Assembly: GCA_021773365.1 (NCBI GenBank)
Contig: JAJFKF010000123.1
Span: 1-32,869, forward strand
Length of the DNA: 32,869 bases
Reading direction: 5' to 3'
From: Gammaproteobacteria bacterium
GTDB lineage: Bacteria; Pseudomonadota; Gammaproteobacteria; Steroidobacterales; Steroidobacteraceae
The notes under the pieces are model-generated. The model saw only the letters and a program-made list of their open reading frames with translations. It ran no database searches and was not told the origin of the DNA. Shown in pieces: positions 25,101-31,714 of the stretch. Position 1 is the stretch's first letter. The number at the start of each line of letters is the position of its first letter. A program made the position numbers and the translations under genes.

Positions 25101-25968
25101 CATCAATAAGCTCATTGAATATGGACGAGCGACCGCAGCACTTCAGTGCCTACAAGGGCTGTATCACACAGGAAGTACCTTTAACCGTCAGCAGGCGCTG
25201 CGAGCCCTGTTCGCAGCACTCGAATCATCGCAAGGCCCTATCGAAGTGGATCGTTACGATGTAGTGGAACTTATATCAGTTCTTCAGGACGATCCCACAA
25301 TTGCCGCTGCCGAACTCGCAAAACTTGAATGGGCGTACTTGCCGGTATTGACGGTGCACGATGGCGCATCACCGAAAACGCTGTGGCGTCAGATGGCGAG
25401 CGATCCGAAGTTCTTTTGCGAACTCATTCGTCTGGCATTCAAGTCCACTCATGAGCCAAGGGCCACCGTCATGGAAGCCCCTCCCGACCAACAGACGGTA
25501 GAGAAGGCCTTTCGGCTCGTTCACGAGTGGAGGTACCCACCCGGATTACAGACTGACGGGACGATCGACGGTGTCGCCTTAGCTGAATGGCTCTCTTCCG
25601 TGAAAACATCTTGCGCTGATAGTGGCCATCTCGAAATTGCCCTGACCATGATCGGACATGCGCTCTTCTATGCGCCGCTTGATCGGCAAGGCTTATGGAT
25701 CGATTACTCTGTGGCTGCCATTCTCAACGGACCGGACGCGGATGACTTGCGGAGTGGGTATCGCACTGAGGCATATAACTCCCGTGGAGCGCACTGGGTC
25801 GATCCTACGGGAAAGCCCGAGCGACAATTGGCGGCCAAGTACCGTGCACAGGCAGACGAACTTGAAGCCGGCGGATACGCCCGCTTTGCCGGATCGCTTC
25901 GGGAACTGTCGATGGCCTACGAGTCGGACGCCGAGCGCATTGTTCACAGAGGTACGTCGGACGGGTAG
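22174..25968 (+). CDS. Large protein (1264 aa) with nuclease-like N terminus and degenerate NTPase-like region
   Basis: I do not recognise a named family. Residues 1-170 look like a restriction-endonuclease-type fold: Glu25 in the first helix, GPDG with Asp55, then IWEIGTGIK with Glu76 and Lys82, followed by FVFVTPLSARRDW. The usual ExK spacing is altered. Residues 200-370 read like a STAND-type NTPase module: VLIADP resembles Walker B and RSGGNLGSLLRCLQNL resembles the STAND post-ATPase segment, but the P-loop position (LHIQTRYPDQVVDFIAA) has no GxxxxGKS/T. The last 850 or so residues are helical and repeat-like. GGGGAGG precedes the ATG. This layout (effector, core, long sensor) recalls antiphage sensors; that role is inference. 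Confidence 0.8.
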   Translation: MIVNENQLDEWVRQNSRDAQGVIVELIFRLVAASCPRPIDRRFPLSDSIGQHGPDGRLNVAAGFEPFIPEGQSIWEIGTGIKAGAKATDDYRDATRDTPEHIRRQTAFVFVTPLSARRDWEHTWKSEAQATWLDERRKSAEWREVHVIDGTKLIDWLGQFLSVELWLAERILGKGLSGVDTPGRHWALIRSIGEPPPLAPQVFLSNREEARQKLSAIFSDTLNQLHIQTRYPDQVVDFIAACIASLDDEIRADVSGRCLIASTPDVWRILSELRERHVLIADPSLDLSGPAGTKLIQIARRGRHAIIFSGTPGGIPDPASSVALGSPRQQEIHSALEQCGYREERARTLAQRSGGNLGSLLRCLQNLSLMPQWAEDTAAADLAIAEALGSWSDNSASDRTVVEGISGKGYGEWIARIRDVTLRANTPLSHLEGSWKFIARFEGWYALGPKLFDEQIQRLQEAAISVLSEDDPQFDLDPDKRFTAGLYEKVPTHSSQLRNGLTEYLALLGTHPQALTSCSLGKPQGLAALAVRTLLNDAGWKRWASLNDLLPLLAEGSPEEFLLAIEQALKRKDSPFDQVFGEERGGTMGRTYMNGTLWALETLAWDGAYFMRALLCLGHLATRDPGGQWTNRPARSLNLILLPWLPQTCAPFERRLAAMKMLLSEVPDVAWDLLRSLLPNAERISTATRRPAWRESIPEDWTHSAPREEYWKQIDAYTALALTEAKSKPGHLISLTRDFERLPPHAREELLTYLPSATVDPRLRASLWNELSALLTKHRKFSDAKWAMTADEVQSIAAVADALSPEKPELRYHRLFSDRESSLFSHKGDYDAQRNELEDNRRAAITEIEAAGGAGAAIEFARTVQSSWRVGISFGDVASPQADATVLPALLEESGGLMQFTGGFVASRFRRHGWPWVDQLPLRSWTPAQVGQFLAFLPFTQDTWNRAHVLLAADESPYWSKSNPNFHEAKDGVDTAINKLIEYGRATAALQCLQGLYHTGSTFNRQQALRALFAALESSQGPIEVDRYDVVELISVLQDDPTIAAAELAKLEWAYLPVLTVHDGASPKTLWRQMASDPKFFCELIRLAFKSTHEPRATVMEAPPDQQTVEKAFRLVHEWRYPPGLQTDGTIDGVALAEWLSSVKTSCADSGHLEIALTMIGHALFYAPLDRQGLWIDYSVAAILNGPDADDLRSGYRTEAYNSRGAHWVDPTGKPERQLAAKYRAQADELEAGGYARFAGSLRELSMAYESDAERIVHRGTSDG

Positions 25969-25999
25969 CCCAGAACCATTGGCACAGTATGGGGTGGAA

Positions 26000-26045
26000 A
26001 TGCGAATTGACTGGCAGGCCAGCAGACTGGCCCTGATCGAGGAGG
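26000..26045 (+). promoter_or_regulatory. Possible leader peptide and hairpin before the 280-aa gene
   Basis: ATG at 26000, preceded by GGGGTGG, opens a 22-codon frame (MRIDWQASRLALIEEVEYAA then RH) that stops at 26068 inside the start of the next gene. Within it GGCCAG (26017-26022) pairs with CTGGCC (26027-26032); an alternative stem CTGG/CCAG (26011-26014, 26019-26022) excludes the first. The next gene's GAGGAGG follows. Translation of the leader could control access to it. Weak evidence. Confidence 0.25.
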
Positions 26046-26051
26046 TCGAGT

Positions 26052-26894
26052 ATGCAGCTCGCCATTGAAATTGAAGACCACGAAAGCTGGCCGCCGGTAT
26101 TTCGGAGCGAAGCCGTCCGCGACAGGCCGCTCGTTCTTGCCTATCAGCGCGAACGCGCCCGCATTGACAAGCTTTGCCAGGACGATATTTTCATGCGGAT
26201 TAATCCGCCGAAGAACAAATACAGGGAAGACTACGATGTGCTGGTTGAACGGCTAGAAGATTTTTTGACGCCGCATAGGCTGGTGGCGTTTCACTGCACA
26301 CGCCTGACGCAAGACGAAATCGGAGGCATTAAGAAAAATGGTTTGCAGCTTCTTACGCCTGCTCTCGTCAAGAAGAAACTTGATGAGTGCCATGCTGCCG
26401 GGCATTTGAGCGATCGCGACCATGCATATCTTACCGGCAGCAAGAGCGTCGCGGACAATGTGAATGATGTGCACGCGCATAGAACGGGCATGATCTGGTT
26501 TTGCCCGAACCGCTCGACCTTGCAGGATTATTCCGGTGTGTACCGGCTATTCCGGTCGTGGGGTGGCGAGGCTGTCTATTGCGGGCATGAAGACGACATG
26601 AGAATTGCGCCGGTCCTTGCCAGCATCGGAACGCCCTGCATCGTAAAGTGCGCCATTCCGTTTGATCGCGCGGAACACTATCACGAAAACTTCTCGGAGC
26701 GTTTTCTGGCGCAGCTCATTTCCGACGAAATCGAGTATCCTGAACCGGCAGCAGGATTTGATCTTAATACGAAAAAGGATTTGGAAGCAGCCGACGTGCT
26801 GGAAATAATCGAGTTCGCCGATCCACGCTTCGCCGCGCTAACAGGTTTCGGCGGCTGGCCAGCGCATTGCCGGATCATTGCGCCCGCAGAGTGA
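26052..26894 (+). CDS. Protein of unknown function, 280 aa, possible ADP-ribosyltransferase fold
   Basis: Not recognised by name. The N-terminal 70 residues are helical and charged. From residue 78 there is VAFHCTRLTQDEIGGIKKNG, a strand with His81 and Thr83 followed by a helix and Gly, similar to the first motif of ADP-ribosyltransferase (H-x-T) folds. Later come GMIWFCPNRSTL (about 146-157), VYRLFRSWGGEAVY (163-176) with a conserved-looking Glu173, and PCIVKCAIPFD (195-205). These strands fit an ART-like core but do not prove it. GAGGAGG lies before the ATG. Its stop directly abuts the stop of the opposing GNAT gene. It is 83 bp after the 1264-aa gene and probably shares its transcript. Confidence 0.75.
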   Translation: MQLAIEIEDHESWPPVFRSEAVRDRPLVLAYQRERARIDKLCQDDIFMRINPPKNKYREDYDVLVERLEDFLTPHRLVAFHCTRLTQDEIGGIKKNGLQLLTPALVKKKLDECHAAGHLSDRDHAYLTGSKSVADNVNDVHAHRTGMIWFCPNRSTLQDYSGVYRLFRSWGGEAVYCGHEDDMRIAPVLASIGTPCIVKCAIPFDRAEHYHENFSERFLAQLISDEIEYPEPAAGFDLNTKKDLEAADVLEIIEFADPRFAALTGFGGWPAHCRIIAPAE

Positions 26895-27392
26895 CTACGG
26901 GCGAGGCGGCCTGACGAAAAGCGCAAGGCGGGAAGTATTTCGTTCCGATGCGTAGTCGGAACCGATGGAAGAAAAGCCGTTCTCCTTCAAGATTTCCTGC
27001 ATACGCGCATTGTCGGCACGTGTCGTAGCATAAATGCCTTGCTGCCCATAAAGCCCGATTGCCTTTTGAACAAGCGCCGGGCCGTGTCCATTGCGCCGCT
27101 GCGATTTATCAACGTATATGTAGCCGAGCTCAAGCGTGAATTTCTTATGCCCCTCCGCGACGCCCGCCTTCCGAAACACGCGCTCCCTATAGCTGTTGAA
27201 CGGCGTCTTCATAGCGGCAACGGCAAAGGGACCGCCACTCCCCTCGATCCACAGCAAGACCGCTGCTCGCGTTGTGCCGCGTTTGATGTCCTGCCGTTCG
27301 ACCTCTTCGCCCTTGGCCGCAACAGTGACGAATGCTTCAAGTTCGTTTTCAGCGCACTCGCTTGGCTGTCGGGTGATGATTTGGTTTTGCAT
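26895..27392 (-). CDS. GNAT-family N-acetyltransferase
   Basis: A 165-aa protein with the acetyl-CoA-binding motif A: LELGYIYVDKSQRRNGHGPALVQKAI, where RRNGHG (residues 99-104) is the pyrophosphate loop, followed by IYATTRADNARMQEILKENGF (motif B, a typical GNAT end). The N-terminal half holds AVLLWIEGSGGPFAVAAMKTP. The acceptor may be an amine on a small molecule, a protein or an aminoacyl-tRNA; the sequence does not say. It starts 13 bp after the 564-aa gene in one operon. Such pairing with a HEPN-like gene raises a toxin-like or modulating role, as inference. The ribosome site is weak. Confidence 0.88.
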   Translation of the reverse strand: MQNQIITRQPSECAENELEAFVTVAAKGEEVERQDIKRGTTRAAVLLWIEGSGGPFAVAAMKTPFNSYRERVFRKAGVAEGHKKFTLELGYIYVDKSQRRNGHGPALVQKAIGLYGQQGIYATTRADNARMQEILKENGFSSIGSDYASERNTSRLALFVRPPRP

Positions 27393-27405
27393 TTGCGGGG
27401 CCGAT

Positions 27406-29100
27406 TTATGAAGAAAGATGCTCTCCGAGCATCTTCAGCTCGGCCACAACCAATGCGCACACGCTCCTGAAATGATTGGCGAAGGTCTCATGCTCCAATA
27501 GCACATCCTGAACCAACTGGTCTCCATCACTTCCACCGACATGCCCCTTCGCTTTCGTGCGCACGTACTGGACGGCGCGCAAGCCCGTAAGTTTCTCGGC
27601 GTCGCTTGCAGGCTTGCCCCTATTCAGCATCTTTTCGAGCAGCGTGATCGTCTTGTCGTCCTTGTCGTAGGGCACTTGCGCCGCATCTAACTTCGCGCGG
27701 ATAGGTTTCGTCTCGAAGCCTTCCACGACCAGCTTCGACAACTCCATGAAGGCATCGGCCCACTCATCACGACTTGCCGTAATAGGCGTGTTTATACGGT
27801 CAAGCAGATTCTCATCGCGAAGGGTCCACCATGATGTCTTGCCGTCGTTCCAGCGGCGGATAACTCCTAAGAGTTCGCTCAGCGGGTCCAGATCGTTCGA
27901 GAATTCACCCTTAAAATCCGTCGTAATGGCGCGCTGTGAAATCCCTGCCTTGGGCGCTTCGTTGTAGCCAAGCCAGTGCATTTGCTCTGCGTAGGGAAGG
28001 CTGCGCAGGTAAACAATGTAGGCATGAACCTGTCCCGCCTCGTTGACATCGATGCCACTCAGATGCCAGGCCGCACGGCATGACACGTCGCGCTCGCTCA
28101 CCGTGTACTTTTCGCGGTCCGCTTTGTACTTCAGCAGCACGTCGGGCCGAAAGAACGCGGGCGACAATTCAAAGGGCAGCGAATTGCCTGCCGCCTCAAA
28201 GTAGTTCGTCGTGGTCGCCGGGTCCGTGGAGATTTTCGTCACACACTTGTTGCGCCAGTCATGGGCGATGAACTCGGCATACTGCTTGTCGTCTTTCTTC
28301 CTAGCGCCCCAGGCCGGGAAGATAACTTTCTTCGGACGGCGCGGGCGGATGATCTGGACGCCGCGCATGTAGGAAGCGGGGCCTTCGATCCTCTGGCGAA
28401 AGAAAAGCTCATCCGAGAGCTGAACATCCTGCGGAGGCTCGTTCGACCAGCCCGAGAATCCTGCTGTCCGGTACAAAGGTATATCAAACATGCGCACGAG
28501 CGAAGCGTTGCCGGCGGCGAGATATTCCTCCAGGGGCTCCCATTTGAAAGTCGCCAAGGCGATATTGCTCCCCTTGTCCTCGCGGGTCGTGATCGAAACT
28601 ACTTGCTCCAGGTCACCGTGCTTGTTGAAGCGGCAATAGGCCCGCCTCTCCGGGCGCCAGTGAATTCCCGCGAGATGGGCGTATTCCTGGTGAAGCTCAA
28701 TATAGCTGCGGCCGGGGCCGCGCCATTCCTCAAAGACACGGCCAAAAATAAGTTGCACACCGCCGTCCAGCGTGTCGCTCGCCGTCCCCGTCAGTCCCCT
28801 CTCGATCCATGCGTCATCCCTGCTTGAAACGATGCTGGCAATTGACCTGTGGGCGTTGAAGTTCCAGCCCATGAGGTCTTTCCGGTCAATGGGCGACAGG
28901 CGTTCGTCCGGAACGACGACGGCATTGATGAACGTGTGCTCGCCCGACGCAAAAACGACCAGCTCGTCCGCGCTCGCGTTCTCCTGTAAGAAGGCGATGT
29001 GCGCCCCGCCTTGAAGCCAGCGGGAGAAATCCTGTGGGTCTGAAGGCGCTTCGTCTAGCTTCGTGATGGTCTCGATGAGTTTCTTGTGCTCGTAGTTCAT
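27406..29100 (-). CDS. Protein of unknown function, 564 aa, with HEPN-like C-terminal motif
   Basis: No family recognised for the first 430 residues, which contain aromatic-rich segments such as GRVFEEWRGPGRSYIELHQEY, FSGWSNEPPQDVQL and SCRAAWHLSGIDV. Residues about 435-560 read as a helical bundle: WADAFMELSKLVVEGFETKPIR, KTITLLEKMLNRGK, then VQYVRTKAKGHVGGS and a long final helix. R514 and H520 form an R-x5-H motif at the place where HEPN RNases carry Rx4-6H, and the layout resembles abortive-infection HEPN C termini. So an RNA-cutting effector with an N-terminal sensor is possible. First gene of the operon with GNAT; its start lies about 50 bp from the att-like repeats. Confidence 0.78.
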   Translation of the reverse strand: MNYEHKKLIETITKLDEAPSDPQDFSRWLQGGAHIAFLQENASADELVVFASGEHTFINAVVVPDERLSPIDRKDLMGWNFNAHRSIASIVSSRDDAWIERGLTGTASDTLDGGVQLIFGRVFEEWRGPGRSYIELHQEYAHLAGIHWRPERRAYCRFNKHGDLEQVVSITTREDKGSNIALATFKWEPLEEYLAAGNASLVRMFDIPLYRTAGFSGWSNEPPQDVQLSDELFFRQRIEGPASYMRGVQIIRPRRPKKVIFPAWGARKKDDKQYAEFIAHDWRNKCVTKISTDPATTTNYFEAAGNSLPFELSPAFFRPDVLLKYKADREKYTVSERDVSCRAAWHLSGIDVNEAGQVHAYIVYLRSLPYAEQMHWLGYNEAPKAGISQRAITTDFKGEFSNDLDPLSELLGVIRRWNDGKTSWWTLRDENLLDRINTPITASRDEWADAFMELSKLVVEGFETKPIRAKLDAAQVPYDKDDKTITLLEKMLNRGKPASDAEKLTGLRAVQYVRTKAKGHVGGSDGDQLVQDVLLEHETFANHFRSVCALVVAELKMLGEHLSS

Positions 29101-29152
29101 TCAGCAACGCCTAAACGCCATCTCCAATCAGTTTACTCGTGGCTTCTTACGC

Positions 29153-29172
29153 GGAGTGACCAGGAGTGACCA
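29153..29172. repeat. Tandem 10-bp arm-like repeats, left of tRNA
   Basis: GGAGTGACCA occurs twice head to tail (29153-29162 and 29163-29172), 60 bp from the 3' end of the intact tRNA gene. Matching inverted copies lie on the other side at 29344-29364. Integrase arm-type sites of tyrosine recombinases have this kind of arrangement. Confidence 0.55.
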
Positions 29173-29232
29173 AATCTGGAAGCTAAAAGGGTGCGAGACT
29201 GAGTCCACAAGTGTTTGATTTTTATAATAAAA

Positions 29233-29309
29233 TGGCGCGCCCGACTGGATTCGAACCAGTGACCCCTGCCTTCGGAGGGCAGTACTCTATCCAGCTGAGC
29301 TACGGGCGC
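29233..29309 (-). tRNA. tRNA-Arg (anticodon CCG)
   Basis: A complete 77-nt tRNA. The acceptor stem GCGCCCG/CGGGCGC is perfect, discriminator G and CCA are encoded, the anticodon loop is CTCCGAA within a CTGCC/GGCAG stem, and the T arm is ACTGGTTCGAATCCAGT. A -10-like TAAAAT lies at 29327-29322. The 5' 41 nt are repeated exactly at 29447-29487. Element cargo borders the 3' end, the usual side for tRNA-targeting integration. Confidence 0.95.
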
Positions 29310-29343
29310 ATCGATGACCGAATTTTAGCGTTCGACTTCCGGC

Positions 29344-29364
29344 TGGTCACGCCTTGGTCACTCC
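29344..29364. repeat. Inverted arm-like repeats, right of tRNA
   Basis: TGGTCACGCC (29344-29353) and TGGTCACTCC (29355-29364) are reverse complements of the left arm repeat, one with a single mismatch and one exact. They lie 35-55 bp from the tRNA 5' end, between the intact tRNA and its decayed copy. Confidence 0.5.
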
Positions 29365-29410
29365 ACTCCGTGGGCGCCATCATCCTCCCTTTCCAAGTCC
29401 CTGATTGCGC

Positions 29411-29487
29411 CAGATAAGCCGCGAGGATTCGAACCACTGCTTGACTCCTTCGGAGGGCAGTACTCTATCCAGCTGAGCTACGGGCGC
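29411..29487 (-). pseudogene. Decayed tRNA-Arg copy
   Basis: The 5' half (29447-29487, 41 bp) is identical to the intact tRNA, including anticodon CCG. The T-loop block GGATTCGAACCA also matches, at the same 10-nt distance. The rest differs: the T stem no longer pairs fully, the 3' acceptor strand does not pair with GCGCCCG, and CCA is absent. A -10-like TATAGT (29509-29504) suggests it keeps an original tRNA promoter. It may be a leftover att site or a decayed tandem copy. Confidence 0.8.
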
Positions 29488-29503
29488 GTCGAAGAGGGGC
29501 GAA

Positions 29504-29569
29504 ACTATACGGTGGGCGGCTTTACCCGTCTATTCAGATATTTATAGCCCCGTCGCCAGCCGCTATACT
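29504..29569. promoter_or_regulatory. Divergent promoters: tRNA remnant and cytochrome gene
   Basis: On the - strand TATAGT (29509-29504) lies 17 bp before the tRNA-copy 5' end; its -35 is poor. On the + strand TTTATA (29541-29546), 17 bp, TATACT (29564-29569) lies 40 bp before the cytochrome start and is a good match. Confidence 0.5.
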
Positions 29570-29608
29570 CCGCGCCACTTTTCGATACCCCTTCGAGCCG
29601 GAGCCCCC

Positions 29609-30127
29609 GTGAGCAAGCAGGACACTCATTTTTTCAATACTTTCAGCCTGGTCATCGGCATCCTGGTGACCATTGCCATCCTGCTGTTCGCACTCTCCAG
29701 AGCGATCGGCCACTCCTCGCAGACCGAGCACCTCAAGTCCGACGCCCTGCAAGTGGCGGCCGTGCAGGGGCGTATCGAGCCTTTCGCCCAGGTTGCGGTA
29801 GCCGGCCATGACAATTCAGCCCTGGCCATCGTGCAACCCGCTTCCGGCGGCACCCAGGCGGCGGCCCCGGCGCTCGAGAGTGGGGAAGATGTGTACAAAG
29901 CCGCTTGCACGGTCTGCCATGGCCTGGGGATCGCGGGCGCCCCGAAGTTCGGCGATCATGCAGCCTGGGTGCCGCGTATTGCCAAAGGCATCGATACCCT
30001 GCACAAGCATTCCCTCGAGGGCTTCCAGGGCGACAAGGGCGTGATGCCACCCAAGGGCGGTCGCCTGGATATTTCCGACGAACTGGTGCAGGCAGCGGTC
30101 GACTACATGGTCCAGGGCTCGCGCTGA
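29609..30127 (+). CDS. Membrane-anchored cytochrome c5-type protein
   Basis: A 172-aa protein with one N-terminal membrane anchor (about residues 12-31), a variable periplasmic linker and a single haem c domain: CTVCH (Cys100, Cys103, His104) and the axial methionine in GVMPPKGG (Met146). It belongs to the c5 family of small periplasmic electron carriers. The start is GTG at 29609 with GGAG upstream. First chromosomal gene after the tRNA region, converging on comM with 12 bp between stops. Confidence 0.93.
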   Translation: MSKQDTHFFNTFSLVIGILVTIAILLFALSRAIGHSSQTEHLKSDALQVAAVQGRIEPFAQVAVAGHDNSALAIVQPASGGTQAAAPALESGEDVYKAACTVCHGLGIAGAPKFGDHAAWVPRIAKGIDTLHKHSLEGFQGDKGVMPPKGGRLDISDELVQAAVDYMVQGSR

Positions 30128-30139
30128 CCACTTTCGCGC

Positions 30140-31636
30140 TCATGGCGCCAGGCGCCGCAACTGCACCGCTTCGGCCACGTGGCGCAGGGCGATGACTTCC
30201 TTCGCATCAAGGTCCGCGATGGTGCGTGCCACCCGGCGAATGCGGTGATACGCGCGGGCGGACAGCCCCAGCACCGTGACTGACCGCTCCAGCAGCGCCA
30301 CTGCTGCCGGCTCCATGCGGCACCAGCGGCCGATCTCGCGATTCGACAGCGCAGCATTGGGTTTGCACGCCCGCCGCAGCTGTATTTCCCGCGCCACCCG
30401 CACCCGCGCCCGTACCGTTGCGCTGTCTTCCTCCACTTCTTCGTCATGGACCAGCTGCGCCGTCCGCAGCCGCGGGACCTCCACATGCAGATCGATGCGA
30501 TCCAGCAGCGGGCCGGACACCCGCGAGCGATAGGCCCGGATCTGTGCCGGCGTGCAGTTGCAGCGCCCGTCAAGGTCACCGGAGTAGCCACAGGGACAGG
30601 GATTCATCGCCGCGATCAGCTGAAAGCGCGCCGGGTACCGCGCGCGGCCGGCCGCCCGGGCGATGGCAATGCTGCCGCTCTCCAGTGGCTCGCGCAGGAC
30701 TTCCAGCACCCGCCGGCTGAATTCGGGCAGCTCATCGAGAAACAGAACACCATGATGCGCCAGCGAGATCTCGCCCGGCCGCGGGTGCGGGCCACCGCCC
30801 ACCATGGCAACAGCCGAGGCGGTGTGATGCGGCGCGCGAAAGGGACGGCAACCCCATTGCTCGACGCAGAATCCCCGCATGCCCACCGAGGCAATGGCAG
30901 CCGACTCCATGGCTTCCGCCCGCGTCATGGGTGGAAGAATTCCGGGCAGACGATTGGCCAGCATGCTCTTGCCCGTGCCAGGCGGACCGACAAACAAAAT
31001 CCCGTGACCACCGGCTGCGGCAACTTCAAGTGCCCGGCGTGCCTGCGCCTGACCACGCACGTCGGCAAGATCCGCGTAAAGCGGTTCTGCGACCTGCAGC
31101 GACTGTGCGGCAGCAAAGCTCAATGGCTTGTCGCCGCGCAGATGCTCAATCACCTGCAGCAGGTCACGGCCTGCGCCCACCACCGCCCCTTCGACAAGCG
31201 CGGCCTCAGCAGCATTGATATCAGGAAGTACTACGCTGTGCGCGACCTTCACCGCCTGACAGACGGCAGGCAGCAGGCCCTGCACACCGCGCAACGCACC
31301 GTTGAGCGACAGTTCGCCATAGAATTCGCAGCCTTCGAGCGCGGCAACGGGTAACTGGCTGGTGGCCGCCAGCACGCCGAGGGCGACTGGCAGATCGAAG
31401 CGTCCGCCTTCCTTGGGCAGATCAGCCGGCGCGAGATTGACGGTGATACGCCCGGCCGGAAACTCCAGCCCGCAGGTGGTCAGCGCCGAACGCACGCGAT
31501 CCTTGCTCTCCCTCACCACCACTTCGGGCAAACCAACGATGGAGAACGCCGGCAGCCCCGGGGCAACGTGAACCTCCACTCTGACCTGGGGTGCATCCAT
31601 GCCGTACTGCGCGCGGCTGAGCACCGTCGCGATCAT
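30140..31636 (-). CDS. comM: Mg-chelatase-like AAA+ protein ComM (YifB)
   Basis: A 498-aa AAA+ protein. The N-terminal ChlI-like domain begins MIATVLSRAQYGMDAPQVRV with FSIVGLPEVVVRESKDRVR. The AAA+ core has Walker A GPPGTGKSMLANRLPG (about residue 218), RPFRAPHHTAS, Walker B VLFLDELPEF and AAMNPCPCGYSGD, then the C-terminal YifB helical domain. ComM is a helicase that promotes branch migration during natural transformation in gammaproteobacteria. GGGAGGAATCA precedes the ATG. Intact and of normal length. Confidence 0.96.
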   Translation of the reverse strand: MIATVLSRAQYGMDAPQVRVEVHVAPGLPAFSIVGLPEVVVRESKDRVRSALTTCGLEFPAGRITVNLAPADLPKEGGRFDLPVALGVLAATSQLPVAALEGCEFYGELSLNGALRGVQGLLPAVCQAVKVAHSVVLPDINAAEAALVEGAVVGAGRDLLQVIEHLRGDKPLSFAAAQSLQVAEPLYADLADVRGQAQARRALEVAAAGGHGILFVGPPGTGKSMLANRLPGILPPMTRAEAMESAAIASVGMRGFCVEQWGCRPFRAPHHTASAVAMVGGGPHPRPGEISLAHHGVLFLDELPEFSRRVLEVLREPLESGSIAIARAAGRARYPARFQLIAAMNPCPCGYSGDLDGRCNCTPAQIRAYRSRVSGPLLDRIDLHVEVPRLRTAQLVHDEEVEEDSATVRARVRVAREIQLRRACKPNAALSNREIGRWCRMEPAAVALLERSVTVLGLSARAYHRIRRVARTIADLDAKEVIALRHVAEAVQLRRLAP

Positions 31637-31714
31637 TGATTCCTCCCTGACTGCTGTCCCCGGAAGCCCTCCCCGGTCCGGCCTTCACCGGCAAAAAGCC
31701 GCGTCGTTCATGAA

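Noticed and set aside
25658-26068. A 136-codon frame across the end of the 1264-aa gene
   Set aside because: Most of it lies in another frame of that gene. Only the last 22 codons, with their own ribosome site, were kept as a weak leader candidate.
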